Positions 56,796-64,000 of a stretch of 64,000 nt of DNA are shown here, one piece after another. Made by a program: the position numbers and the translations under genes. How positions within the stretch are numbered: the first letter of the stretch is position 1; each line of letters starts with the position of its first letter. This DNA is from Paracoccus denitrificans (GTDB lineage: Bacteria; Pseudomonadota; Alphaproteobacteria; Rhodobacterales; Rhodobacteraceae). Where the stretch lies: positions 62,001-126,000 of the forward strand of contig VAFL01000001.1 in the NCBI GenBank assembly GCA_005768755.1. Reading direction: 5' to 3'. The notes under the pieces were generated by a model. It was not told the DNA's origin. It made no database searches and worked only from the letters and a program-made list of their open reading frames with translations.

Positions 56796-57934
56796 GCATG
56801 GGCGCGGATACGCGCCACCCGCCTGCCAGTGCGGATATTCGCCGCATCGTCCATATCGATATGGATGCGTTCTATGCCTCGGTCGAGCAGCGCGACAATC
56901 CCGACCTGCGCGGCAAGCCTGTTGCCGTCGGTGGCGCAAGCAAGCGCGGCGTCGTGGCCGCAGCCAGCTATGAGGCGCGACGTTACGGCGTACGTTCGGC
57001 CATGCCGTCTGTCACCGCGGCGCGGCGCTGTCCCGACCTGATTTTCGTCAAACCGCGATTTGATGTCTATCGCGCTGTCAGCGCCCAGATCCGCGAGATT
57101 TTCGCGCGCTATACGCCGGTGATCGAGCCGCTGTCGCTGGACGAGGCCTATCTGGACCTGACTGGCCGCCTTGAGGACGGCATGACAGCGACCGCAACGG
57201 CGGCCCAGATCCGCGCCGACATTCTGGATGCCACCGGACTGACGGCAAGTGCGGGAATAAGCTACTGCAAGTTTCTGGCCAAGATCGCGTCCGATCAGCG
57301 CAAGCCGAACGGACAGTTCGTCATCCCGCCAGAGCGCGGCGCGGATTTTATTGCCACCCTGCCGGTCGCGAAGTTCCACGGCGTTGGTCCCGCAACGGCA
57401 GCCAAGATGGCCCGTTCAGGGATCGTAAATGGTGCAGACTTGCGCGCCCAGAGTCTGGAGTTTCTGCAAGCCCGTTTCGGTAAGTCGGGCCGCTGGTATC
57501 ACGACATCGCGCGCGGAATCGACAACCGAGAGGTGCGACCGGACCGGATTCGCAAATCGATCGGGGCCGAGACGACCTATTTCGACGATATACACGACCT
57601 TGCCGCGGGACAGGAAGCGCTGCGCCCACTGGCCGAGAAGGTGTGGCGACATGTCGAGCGTCATCAGGTGCAGGGGCGCTCGGTGACGGTGAAGGTCAAG
57701 TTTTCGGATTTCCAGCAGGTGACGCGTGCCCATTCCCTGCACCGTCCGGTTGCCGGTTACGACGAATTGCTTCGAATTGCGCAGGATCTTCTGGCCGGTG
57801 TCATGCCCGATCCCCGCGGGGTGCGCCTTTTGGGCATCACACTGGCCGCACTGGCGAATAATCAGGCAGAATCTGACGGCCAGCTTGATCTTTTTGCAGG
57901 AAACACCACCTCTGCTGAAACCCGCAAGGGTTGA
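56792..57934 (+). CDS. dinB: DNA polymerase IV
   Basis: Y-family translesion polymerase, 380 residues. The catalytic metal ligands are in VHIDMDAFYASVEQRDNPDL and LSLDEAYLDLTG. SAGISYCKFLAKIASDQRKP is the fingers/palm motif. The little-finger domain ends in QLDLFAG, a beta-clamp binding peptide of the Q-L-D-L-F type. The ATG at 56792 overlaps the ygfZ stop. No LexA box is obvious, so expression likely follows the operon. Confidence 0.97.
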   Translation: MSMGADTRHPPASADIRRIVHIDMDAFYASVEQRDNPDLRGKPVAVGGASKRGVVAAASYEARRYGVRSAMPSVTAARRCPDLIFVKPRFDVYRAVSAQIREIFARYTPVIEPLSLDEAYLDLTGRLEDGMTATATAAQIRADILDATGLTASAGISYCKFLAKIASDQRKPNGQFVIPPERGADFIATLPVAKFHGVGPATAAKMARSGIVNGADLRAQSLEFLQARFGKSGRWYHDIARGIDNREVRPDRIRKSIGAETTYFDDIHDLAAGQEALRPLAEKVWRHVERHQVQGRSVTVKVKFSDFQQVTRAHSLHRPVAGYDELLRIAQDLLAGVMPDPRGVRLLGITLAALANNQAESDGQLDLFAGNTTSAETRKG

Positions 57935-57966
57935 AAAACGTTCAGAATATGAGTGATGGGCCTAAA

Positions 57967-58000
57967 AGCCATGACGTTTATGCATGACAGCCATGACGTT
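57967..58000. repeat. Direct repeat upstream of the DUF6280 gene
   Basis: AGCCATGACGTT at 57967-57978 is repeated exactly at 57989-58000, 22 bp apart (two helix turns), with a shorter GCATGACAG copy between. It lies about 110 bp upstream of the gene at 58113 and 33 bp after dinB. It may bind a regulator of the monocistronic downstream gene. Confidence 0.5.
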
Positions 58001-58112
58001 AGCGTGATACCGAATCAGTATTTGAATGAGGTAGACAGTTCCACCACCCAGAAACAAGCCCTGGAACTCGTCCAATATTGGGCAGCATAACACTTTTGTC
58101 AGGACGGTAGAA

Positions 58113-58433
58113 ATGCGAGATTTCATCGACGGTTCGGCCTTTAATTTTGAACAGGGTCAGCGCGCCCGCAAGCTGTTTGCAGCGGTGGTGCTCGCGGCGC
58201 TGGATGATGCGATTGCAGATGACAAGAAATACGGCAACGGCCCTGAACAGATCGCGCGTTGGGCGCGGTCGCGTGACGGTCGCGAGGTCCTGTCTTGCGC
58301 GGGCATCGACCCGAACGAACGCGTTGTCAAAGGCCTGATGGAGTTTGTCTCCAAGGGCGTGCGCACATCGGTTGCGCTGTCGCGCGAGGAAAGCGAACGC
58401 CGCCAAGCGGCAGAGGATGCCGAAGCCGCATGA
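58113..58433 (+). CDS. DUF6280 family Rhodobacterales protein
   Basis: A 106-residue soluble protein of a group restricted, as far as I know, to Rhodobacterales, extremely conserved: FNFEQGQRARKLFAAVVLAA, DAIADDKKYGNGPEQIARWA, RDGREVLSCAGIDPNERVVK, FVSKGVRTSVALSREESER. The helical, charged make-up with one cysteine suggests a small protein- or nucleic-acid-binding module. The strict conservation suggests an essential or regulatory role. A direct repeat lies upstream and a perfect terminator follows at 58454-58489. Function is not known. Confidence 0.85.
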   Translation: MRDFIDGSAFNFEQGQRARKLFAAVVLAALDDAIADDKKYGNGPEQIARWARSRDGREVLSCAGIDPNERVVKGLMEFVSKGVRTSVALSREESERRQAAEDAEAA

Positions 58434-58453
58434 TGTGACGCTTTGTTGCGCAC

Positions 58454-58489
58454 ATGAAGAACGCCGCCTTGTTGGGCGGCGTTCTTCAT
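58454..58489. terminator. Bidirectional terminator between DUF6280 and PfkB genes
   Basis: A perfect 15-bp stem (58454-58468 with 58475-58489) around TTGTTG, with T residues following on both strands. It lies 20 bases after the DUF6280 stop and seven before the convergent kinase stop. Confidence 0.88.
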
Positions 58490-58496
58490 TTCATGT

Positions 58497-59417
58497 TCAT
58501 TCGTTCGCGGTCAGTTCGTTGCGCCAGGGCGGGTTTGCGCCCGGCCGCGAGACGGTGACGGCAGCAGCACTTGCTGCCAGATCAAGCGCACCCAGCAGCG
58601 TTTCGTCATCCAGCGTCTCAAGGGCGTCGCGGCTTAGCACACCGGCTTCCGACAGTGCTGTCAGCAGGCCCGCGTTAAACGTGTCTCCGGCACCGATCGT
58701 ATCGGCGACCGTGACCTTGTCGGCACGCCGGAAGACATTGCCCGATTTACGGATCCCTGTCGCGCCATCCGGCCCGTGGGTGCGCAGGATCAGCCGCGGT
58801 CCCAGTTCCAGAAGTTGCAGGACGGTGTTTTCGGCCGAATTCTCGGGGAAAAGCCATGCTGCGTCTTCGTCAGAGATCTTGACGATATCGGCGATGCGCA
58901 TCAGTGCACCCAAACGGTCGCGGGTGGCACGGTCATCACCAATGAAGTCGGGACGTATGTTCAGATCCAGCATGATGACCAAGCCGCGTTCGGCGGCGCG
59001 ATGCGCAAATTCTTCAACCGTGGCGCCGCAGGGGTCCTGTGTCAGGCTGATCCCGCCGATGAACAGCGCCTCGACCTCGTCAGGTATGGCGGGCAGGTCG
59101 CCGATGTCGAACATCCGGCCCGCCGTGCCTTCGTCATAAAAACTGTAGGTTGCGTTGCCGTTATTCAGAAACACCACGGCTAGCGTTGTCAGCCTGTGCG
59201 AAGAAGGACACAGTGACAGATCCACCCCGGCGTTTTCCAGCGGCCCACGCAGCGCTTCGCCAAAGGCGTCCTGCGCCAGTGGCCAGACATAGCCTGTCTT
59301 CGCGCCCAGACGGCCGAGTGCGACCGTGGTGTTGTAGACCGAGCCGCCTGGCAGCGGCAGAAAGGCACCGTTATCTGGCACCAGATCGATAAGCGATTCG
59401 CCGCAGCACAGGATCAT
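58497..59417 (-). CDS. PfkB family sugar kinase, fructokinase-like
   Basis: A 306-residue ribokinase-fold kinase. MILCCGESLIDLVPDNGAFL and PLPGGSVYNTTVALGRLGAK form the N-terminal sugar site, and ADTIGAGDTFNAGLLTALSE the catalytic base and anion hole. It resembles fructokinases (fructose to fructose 6-phosphate), but no transporter or invertase genes are near. It begins 17 bases after the zinc-ribbon gene on the same strand, so it is probably part of the telA cluster transcript. GGGGGAAAG lies before the start. Confidence 0.88.
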   Translation of the reverse strand: MILCCGESLIDLVPDNGAFLPLPGGSVYNTTVALGRLGAKTGYVWPLAQDAFGEALRGPLENAGVDLSLCPSSHRLTTLAVVFLNNGNATYSFYDEGTAGRMFDIGDLPAIPDEVEALFIGGISLTQDPCGATVEEFAHRAAERGLVIMLDLNIRPDFIGDDRATRDRLGALMRIADIVKISDEDAAWLFPENSAENTVLQLLELGPRLILRTHGPDGATGIRKSGNVFRRADKVTVADTIGAGDTFNAGLLTALSEAGVLSRDALETLDDETLLGALDLAASAAAVTVSRPGANPPWRNELTANE

Positions 59418-59434
59418 CTTTCCCCCCAAGGTGG

Positions 59435-60715
59435 CTAATAGCCTTGGATAATATAGTCGCCCGACGAGGAAAAGCCGCCACCTTCGAGACCGTCCAGATC
59501 GAATTCGACATAGCCACCCTTTTCGGCCGCAAACATCAGCGCCGCCATGAGTGCAAGCGCTGCGACGACAGCAAGGGCGATCTTCCAGATCGAATAGGGA
59601 CGTTCGCCCTGTACGCGCCCTGACTGGCCATTGACCACGAAGCGATAGGACTTGCCGTTATATCGATAGGCTGCGGACCAGATCGGCAGCAGCACATGCT
59701 TGAACGTCTCGGCCGAATAGGCGGTTCTGGCATCGCTGATGCGCTGTTCGTCGCCGCCGATGTCGCGGCGGATATCCATCGCGATCACACCCTGCATTTC
59801 CTGACGCGCGATATCGTGACCGGATGCCAGCGGGATGGTATAGCCCTCGGCCTCGAACCCGGCCAGAAATTGCGGATCGAAGGCGCGCATATGCGACAGA
59901 TCCCAGGGCGTCAGCGAATCCGTCATGCGCCGTGGCAACGCAGATGAGGCCAGAACCAGAACATCATTGAAGGCCCGCCCGACGCGGCCCCGGACCGAGG
60001 TCCATCTGGTCTTGCGAACCTGCCGTGGCACGCGCCGGGTCTGGCCATTGACGGTTTCGGTCACGTAGACGGTCTGGTAATACCAGTCGCCGCGCGCGCC
60101 CGCGTATTCCGTCGCGGTTTCGGAATCGAAGGTCCAGAAGGGCGAATAGACGCCGGCCATCTTCCGTCCGCGCCGCGAATAGGCGACAAGGCCCGAGGGC
60201 GCGAACCACAGCCGACCCATCCAGTCCTCCAGTGCGGTGCGGGCCTGATCCTCGGTCACGACGAAGGGCAGTACGCCTTGCGGCTTGATCTGACGACTGG
60301 CCCCGGTGTCGGTCACGACCGGTGTGGCACAAAACGGGCAGGTCGCAGATTGCGACGTGCCGGAAAGTTCGAACTTGGCGCCGCAATTCGGGCAGGACAC
60401 CTGCCTGACTTCCTGTGCCAGATCGCTGTTGCTGTCCAGCCGAAGTCCCTTGTCCAGCGGAATCTCAGACAGTTGCGGGACCTTGTGACCGGCATCCCAC
60501 TGCAGCGCGCGGCCGGTGCTGGGTTCTTCCAGCAGCACGCGATCACCGTCCGGCCCTTCCCTGCGGGATCGCGCGGGCGCGCGTGCCGCGCCCGGACCAA
60601 TCGACTGAACATGCCCGCAATAAGGGCATTTCAGCGATTGTTCACCGGGCGAGAAGGTCAGGCTGGCCCCGCAATTGTCGCAGGGATAGCGGAACTCACT
60701 GGGGGGCGTTGGCAT
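59435..60715 (-). CDS. Double zinc-ribbon membrane protein of the SPFH cluster
   Basis: A 426-residue protein. Two zinc ribbons lie at the N-terminus: CDNCGASLTFSPGEQSLKC with PYCG, and CPNCGAKFELSGTSQSATC with PFC. A long domain follows with ARTALEDWMGRLWFAPSGLV and YSPFWTFDSETATEYAGARG, probably beta-rich and membrane-associated, then a transmembrane helix near 382-403 (WKIALAVVAALALMAALMF) and a Gly/Ser tail. Proteins of this type are often labelled TFIIB-type zinc ribbon or primosomal-like, but the real role is unknown. It lies 24 bases after the SPFH-GYF gene, and the two genes are probably functionally linked. Confidence 0.85.
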   Translation of the reverse strand: MPTPPSEFRYPCDNCGASLTFSPGEQSLKCPYCGHVQSIGPGAARAPARSRREGPDGDRVLLEEPSTGRALQWDAGHKVPQLSEIPLDKGLRLDSNSDLAQEVRQVSCPNCGAKFELSGTSQSATCPFCATPVVTDTGASRQIKPQGVLPFVVTEDQARTALEDWMGRLWFAPSGLVAYSRRGRKMAGVYSPFWTFDSETATEYAGARGDWYYQTVYVTETVNGQTRRVPRQVRKTRWTSVRGRVGRAFNDVLVLASSALPRRMTDSLTPWDLSHMRAFDPQFLAGFEAEGYTIPLASGHDIARQEMQGVIAMDIRRDIGGDEQRISDARTAYSAETFKHVLLPIWSAAYRYNGKSYRFVVNGQSGRVQGERPYSIWKIALAVVAALALMAALMFAAEKGGYVEFDLDGLEGGGFSSSGDYIIQGY

Positions 60716-60739
60716 ACCGTGTGCGGCCTGTCGCCCGGA

Positions 60740-61894
60740 TCACGCGCCAGTCGGCCCGGGCAGTGGCACGGGCGGCGGTGGCGGCGCGATGGTGAAAAGC
60801 TGCGCCAGCTCTGCCACCTCATCGGCGGGCTTCCAGCCATCCTGTCCGGGCGACCAGACAAGCGTGTCGCGCGTAAAGGTTCCATCCTTGACAAGGCGAC
60901 CCAGGTGGCCGCGCCCGAAGGGCCCGTCAGCCTGTCCGTCAACGGCGATGTGCCAGACGGTTTCACCCCGCGCGCCCGCCAAAGGTGGCGGAAGCGCTGA
61001 GTTTTGCGGTTGCTGTTGTGGGGCAGCGGCGACCTGGCCCCATGGACCACGTTGCGCGGTCATACCCATGCCGATTGCGGCCCCCATGCCAGCGCCCATT
61101 GCAGCACCCGCACCGCCCTGGTTGTTGGAGGCGTTCAGCATTGCCTCGGCCTGCGCATATTGGCTGAAGCGGTCCAGGTCGCCCACGATGCCCATTGATG
61201 TGCGCTTGTCCAGAATTGCCTCGACCTCATCGGGAAGGCTGATGTTCTCGATATAGAATTCGGGAATCGAAAGCCCGTATTGGGCGATGGTCGGCGTGAT
61301 GGCCTTGGCGACCATCTTGCCCAGCTGGTCGCTGTTGGCCGCCATATCCAGCACCGGGATGCCAGAGCTTGCGATCATGCGGGAAAACTCCTGCACGATG
61401 ATATTGCGCAGCTGGAACGTGATTTCGTCGCTGGTGAATTCGCCGTCCGTACCGACGATTTCAGCCATGAATTTTGCGGGATCGGTTACCCGCATGGCAT
61501 AAGTTCCGAAGGCACGGATGCGGACGGGGCCGAATTCCGGGTCACGCGCGATAATCGGATTCTTGGTCCCCCACTTCAGATCGTTGAACCGCGTGGTGTT
61601 GACGAAATAGATCTCTGATTTGAAAGGCGACTTGAAACCGTGATCCCAATGCTGAAGCGAGGTCAGGATCGGCATGTTGTTTGTTTCGAGAATATAAAGC
61701 CCTGGCCCGAAAACATCGGCGATCTGACCTTCATGCACGAAGACCGCTGCCTGACCTTCGCGAACGGTCAGCTTTGCGCCGTATTTGATGGCGTTGCCGC
61801 GCCGCTCAAAGCGCCAGACCATGGTGTCGCGGCTGTCGTCGGTCCATTCGATGACATCGATGAACTCGCCCGAGAGGAAGTCGAAAAGGGCCAT
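60740..61894 (-). CDS. SPFH domain protein with C-terminal GYF_2 domain
   Basis: A 384-residue protein of the YdjI-like branch of the SPFH (stomatin/flotillin) superfamily, sometimes called virion core protein. The N-terminal FLSGEFIDVIEWTDDSRDTM and VREGQAAVFVHEGQIADVFG are family signatures, YVSF is replaced by LETNNMPILTSLQHWDHGFK, and IVQEFSRMIASSGIPVLDMA lies in the helical part. An Ala/Gly-rich segment follows, then a GYF_2 domain at 312-370 (VWHIAVDGQADGPFGRGHLG), likely a proline-rich-peptide binder, and a Pro-rich tail. It forms oligomeric membrane-associated scaffolds in known relatives. Confidence 0.92.
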   Translation of the reverse strand: MALFDFLSGEFIDVIEWTDDSRDTMVWRFERRGNAIKYGAKLTVREGQAAVFVHEGQIADVFGPGLYILETNNMPILTSLQHWDHGFKSPFKSEIYFVNTTRFNDLKWGTKNPIIARDPEFGPVRIRAFGTYAMRVTDPAKFMAEIVGTDGEFTSDEITFQLRNIIVQEFSRMIASSGIPVLDMAANSDQLGKMVAKAITPTIAQYGLSIPEFYIENISLPDEVEAILDKRTSMGIVGDLDRFSQYAQAEAMLNASNNQGGAGAAMGAGMGAAIGMGMTAQRGPWGQVAAAPQQQPQNSALPPPLAGARGETVWHIAVDGQADGPFGRGHLGRLVKDGTFTRDTLVWSPGQDGWKPADEVAELAQLFTIAPPPPPVPLPGPTGA

Positions 61895-61939
61895 GGGTCT
61901 CTCCGTGATAAGGCTTGCAGATCAATCCGCGAAAAGGGT

Positions 61940-62599
61940 TCAGGTTCCGGCGGTTCGGCAGGGCGGCGGCAGGATGAACTTGCCATCCGGCTCATGTCCG
62001 ATGAAATCGGCATAAACCGCAACGATATTGCCTTGCTTGTCATTCAGGCGGACGACCGGATATCCGCCGTCGCCCCAGCCGGTCGAAAAGCCGGGAAAGC
62101 GCGTGCCATCGGGCAGGGTCATGAAACGGGCAAAACTCGCTTCGGGCGATTGCGGTTCAACCCAATCGGCATAGGCACCCTGACCGGCATCCTCGGCGCG
62201 GATGTTTTCCTGCTGCAGCCGTTGTGCTGCATCCGGGGCCATGAAACCGGCTATGGGTCCATCGACACCCGGCAGCACCTCTTGGCCGCAGACGGGCGTG
62301 GCGTCGGACCAGACCAGAACTGCGGCGGCGACGCGTTGCTGGCTTGGCTCGTGCAGTGTCCAGAACGCGGCGGGGCCTTCGGGGATCGCGAAATCGGCGA
62401 ATTTCCACGGGTCTCGGTAATAGAACAGCAGTTCGACCGCTGTCAGCCGCTGACTGCCAAAGTCGATCGGACCGTGGTCCCGGATTGTTCGTTCCTCGCC
62501 AGCCTGCCCGGCCAACCATGGAAGCGTGGCGGGCGCGCTGTCCTGCGCCCCCGCCGATCCGGCGGCCAACCCGAATAATGTGGCCAGCACGCGGCGCAT
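61940..62599 (-). CDS. Secreted DUF4241-like protein
   Basis: A 219-residue protein with the signal peptide MRRVLATLFGLAAGSAGAQD. The C-terminal FSTGWGDGGYPVVRLNDKQG followed by NIVAVYADFIG resembles the DUF4241 signature (G-x-GDGGYPV and a following strand pair). The rest has two cysteines (PVCGQEVL, PPPCRTAG) that could bond. It overlaps the DUF2927 gene by one base (TAATG). Role is unknown; its position suggests an extracytoplasmic part of the telA-SPFH system. Confidence 0.7.
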   Translation of the reverse strand: MRRVLATLFGLAAGSAGAQDSAPATLPWLAGQAGEERTIRDHGPIDFGSQRLTAVELLFYYRDPWKFADFAIPEGPAAFWTLHEPSQQRVAAAVLVWSDATPVCGQEVLPGVDGPIAGFMAPDAAQRLQQENIRAEDAGQGAYADWVEPQSPEASFARFMTLPDGTRFPGFSTGWGDGGYPVVRLNDKQGNIVAVYADFIGHEPDGKFILPPPCRTAGT

Positions 62600-63654
62600 T
62601 ACGGGATAAGTTCCGTCGCAATGGTTTGCACGATGGGCGTTGCGGCTTCGGCCGTCATGCCGGGGGTCAGGCGCTTGTCGTAAAGCATCTTCAGCAGCAT
62701 CGCGTCGTGTCGCGTCAGCAGGGCAAACTCTTCGTCATCATTGAAGATCGAGGGGCGTGCGTCGGGGCTGTCGTTGGCCAGGCCCATGCCTTGTGACAAT
62801 TCCTCGTGGATGCAGGAGGAGCGAAGGCGCGGGGGCAACTCGGCCCGGATCACCGCGACGGCTTCCGAATAGACCGGGCTGTCGCCAATGGAATAGGCGA
62901 AGACAGTGCAGTAATTCTGGGGCGGAAGTGCTTGTATGGCCTCGATATCTCCGGCCGGGATACCTGGCACGACTGTTGCCAGTCGGGGACCGATCTGGCG
63001 GCGCTCATCCTCGCTGAGGAAAAGGACCGTAAAGTTGCCGTTCCCCGGTGTCGCCGCAATATCGTGACCGGTCAGCCCGGCCATCCGTTCCGCAAAGGCC
63101 TGGACTTCTGCGCGGTCACGGGTGCGGGTGGCGGGAGGAACCGAGTTTCCGAATTCAATGGCGATGCGGACCGGCTTGTCCCACCGGCGCAGCCGCGAGG
63201 GCCGGGCATCGGGAACCAGCTCGGCACCGTCGCGCGAATACTCATCGTAAAGCGCGATATTGACGAAATCCGCGGTCAGCTGTTCGGCAGTCATGGGAAT
63301 GCTGGCCCCATCGTCACGGCGCAGTTGGCCGCGTGTGACCAGCATATCCTCGACACCTTCGAAATAGCCGTGCAGCGACTGGCTTGCGGGTGTGCTGGAC
63401 GCCTGTTCGGCCGCAACGGCCTGAGCCGAGGCGCGCTGTGCGCGTGCCGCACGCAGTGCCGAATTCGGCTTTGGCACGGGCGGCATGGCAGCCAGCGTCG
63501 GCGTGGTTTCCGCGGTCGGCGGCAGCGTCGATTGGGTCTGCGTGCCAGCGTCGTCGATGCAGGCCGTCAGCGCGATCGTCAAAAACAGGGCCGCTGCCCC
63601 CCGACATCCAGGTCGGGCTGAAAGGCGCGGAATTGGGGCAGTGATTGCGGTCAC
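62599..63654 (-). CDS. DUF2927 lipoprotein with HEExxQ motif
   Basis: A 351-residue predicted lipoprotein. GAAALFLTIALTACIDDAGT has an LTAC lipobox, followed by a Pro/Ala-rich linker and the DUF2927 domain (FVNIALYDEYSRDGAELVPD, PVRIAIEFGNSVPPATRTRD, QNYCTVFAYSIGDSPVYSEA). Near residue 283 is SSCIHEELSQGMGL, a zincin-like HExxxQ arrangement, so a metallopeptidase-type or degenerate active site is possible. The stop overlaps the next gene (TAATG), and the start overlaps the telA stop (ATGA). Function unknown. Confidence 0.85.
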   Translation of the reverse strand: MTAITAPIPRLSARPGCRGAAALFLTIALTACIDDAGTQTQSTLPPTAETTPTLAAMPPVPKPNSALRAARAQRASAQAVAAEQASSTPASQSLHGYFEGVEDMLVTRGQLRRDDGASIPMTAEQLTADFVNIALYDEYSRDGAELVPDARPSRLRRWDKPVRIAIEFGNSVPPATRTRDRAEVQAFAERMAGLTGHDIAATPGNGNFTVLFLSEDERRQIGPRLATVVPGIPAGDIEAIQALPPQNYCTVFAYSIGDSPVYSEAVAVIRAELPPRLRSSCIHEELSQGMGLANDSPDARPSIFNDDEEFALLTRHDAMLLKMLYDKRLTPGMTAEAATPIVQTIATELIP

Positions 63655-64000
63655 GTTTGCGGGGCCTGCGATTGGATTTGTGACTGTTGAGATCTGGAAG
63701 CGGACAGGGTGCGCCGCAGTTCGTCTTCCATACGGACCAGTTCGTCCTCGGCGGCGGCGCGGCGTGCCTTGCCTTCATCCGCGATGCGAAGGCTGTCCTC
63801 GATTGTCGCGATCAGTTCGGCATTGGCGGTGCGCACCGATTCAATGTCGAAAACACCACGTTCCATTTCCGTGCGGATTTGGGCATTGGCGGTACGCAGG
63901 TTCTTGGCATTGGCCGTCAGCAGGTCATTGGTCAGATCGGTCGCATCCTTGACCGCGCCAGCAGCCTCGGCAGAGCGCTGGATGGTCACCGCCTGCGCCA
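63651..64000 (-). CDS. telA: Toxic anion resistance protein TelA, C-terminal part (cut by window end)
   Basis: The last 116 residues of a TelA family protein: LLTANAKNLRTANAQIRTEM, ERGVFDIESVRTANAELIAT, IEDSLRIADEGKARRAAAED, then ELVRMEDELRRTLSAS. The family is cytoplasmic, coiled-coil, implicated in resistance to tellurite and to membrane-targeting antibiotics, and often co-occurs with XpaC. The frame is open to the window edge; an internal GTG at 63989 is not the real start. It is the first visible gene of the cluster running down to 58497. Confidence 0.9.
   Translation of the reverse strand, partial: AQAVTIQRSAEAAGAVKDATDLTNDLLTANAKNLRTANAQIRTEMERGVFDIESVRTANAELIATIEDSLRIADEGKARRAAAEDELVRMEDELRRTLSASRSQQSQIQSQAPQT

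Overview
The window is an ordinary-density, GC-rich chromosomal segment from an alphaproteobacterium of the Rhodobacteraceae, most like Paracoccus. The evidence is the gene content and order: an sdhCDAB operon with two small lipoprotein genes between sdhA and sdhB, the separate F0 ATP synthase operon with an extra b' subunit, the olsB-olsA pair, chpT, a DhnA-type class I aldolase, the TIGR02186 and TauE/SafE pair, and a Rhodobacterales-type DUF6280 gene. I see no insertion sequence, prophage, integrase, CRISPR array or rRNA operon. Three tRNA genes are present: two identical tRNA-Asp and one tRNA-Cys.

Layout. 1-10.3 kb is a TCA-cycle block: the 5' part of sucC (minus), two glycosyltransferase genes, mdh (minus), a TauE/SafE permease, an NnrU-like protein, a DUF1737 protein and the sdh operon, which ends in a strong terminator. 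10.3-15.6 kb holds an unknown secreted protein, an ArsR regulator with an apparent own operator, the F0 operon (atpI-B-E-X-F) and an OmpA-like lipoprotein. 15.8-21 kb is nth, an adenosine kinase-like gene, then tyrC/hisC and metY. 21-27.1 kb holds a SIMPL protein, a very large Ala/Pro-rich envelope protein and a CPA2 antiporter. 27.1-30.3 kb is a minus-strand run: carD, fdxA, the ornithine-lipid genes olsB-olsA, and DUF3553. chpT follows on the plus strand. 31-40.5 kb holds proA, pgk, two cyclophilins, a PrpF-family protein, small genes, tyrS, the tRNA-Asp pair and fba. 40.7-45 kb is lysC, ptsP and an FAH-family hydrolase. 45-52.4 kb is envelope-oriented: waaA, tRNA-Cys, a divergent PCMT-like gene, tolC, a DUF2497 protein and the surE-pcm-nlpD operon. 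52.5-58.5 kb is a tight run of TauE/SafE, TIGR02186, an MsbA-like ABC exporter, ygfZ, dinB and DUF6280. 58.5-64 kb is a minus-strand cluster that reads telA (cut by the window edge), a DUF2927 lipoprotein, a DUF4241-like secreted protein, an SPFH-GYF protein, a double zinc-ribbon membrane protein and a PfkB sugar kinase.

What stands out. (i) The same twin palindrome (TGTGATCACG, 11 bases, TGTGATCACA) occurs in front of sdhC and in the region between sucC and its divergent neighbour, which points to one dimeric regulator binding on one face of the helix and controlling TCA-cycle genes. (ii) The telA/DUF2927/DUF4241/SPFH-GYF/zinc-ribbon cluster looks like a membrane-stress or membrane-quality system of unknown function. 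(iii) The 1015-residue protein at 22.1-25.2 kb looks like a PilM/GspL-like cytoplasmic domain joined through one membrane segment and a very long disordered periplasmic arm to a PilP/GspC-like domain. (iv) The sdh operon carries two lipoproteins and a possible 26-residue peptide between its catalytic subunits.
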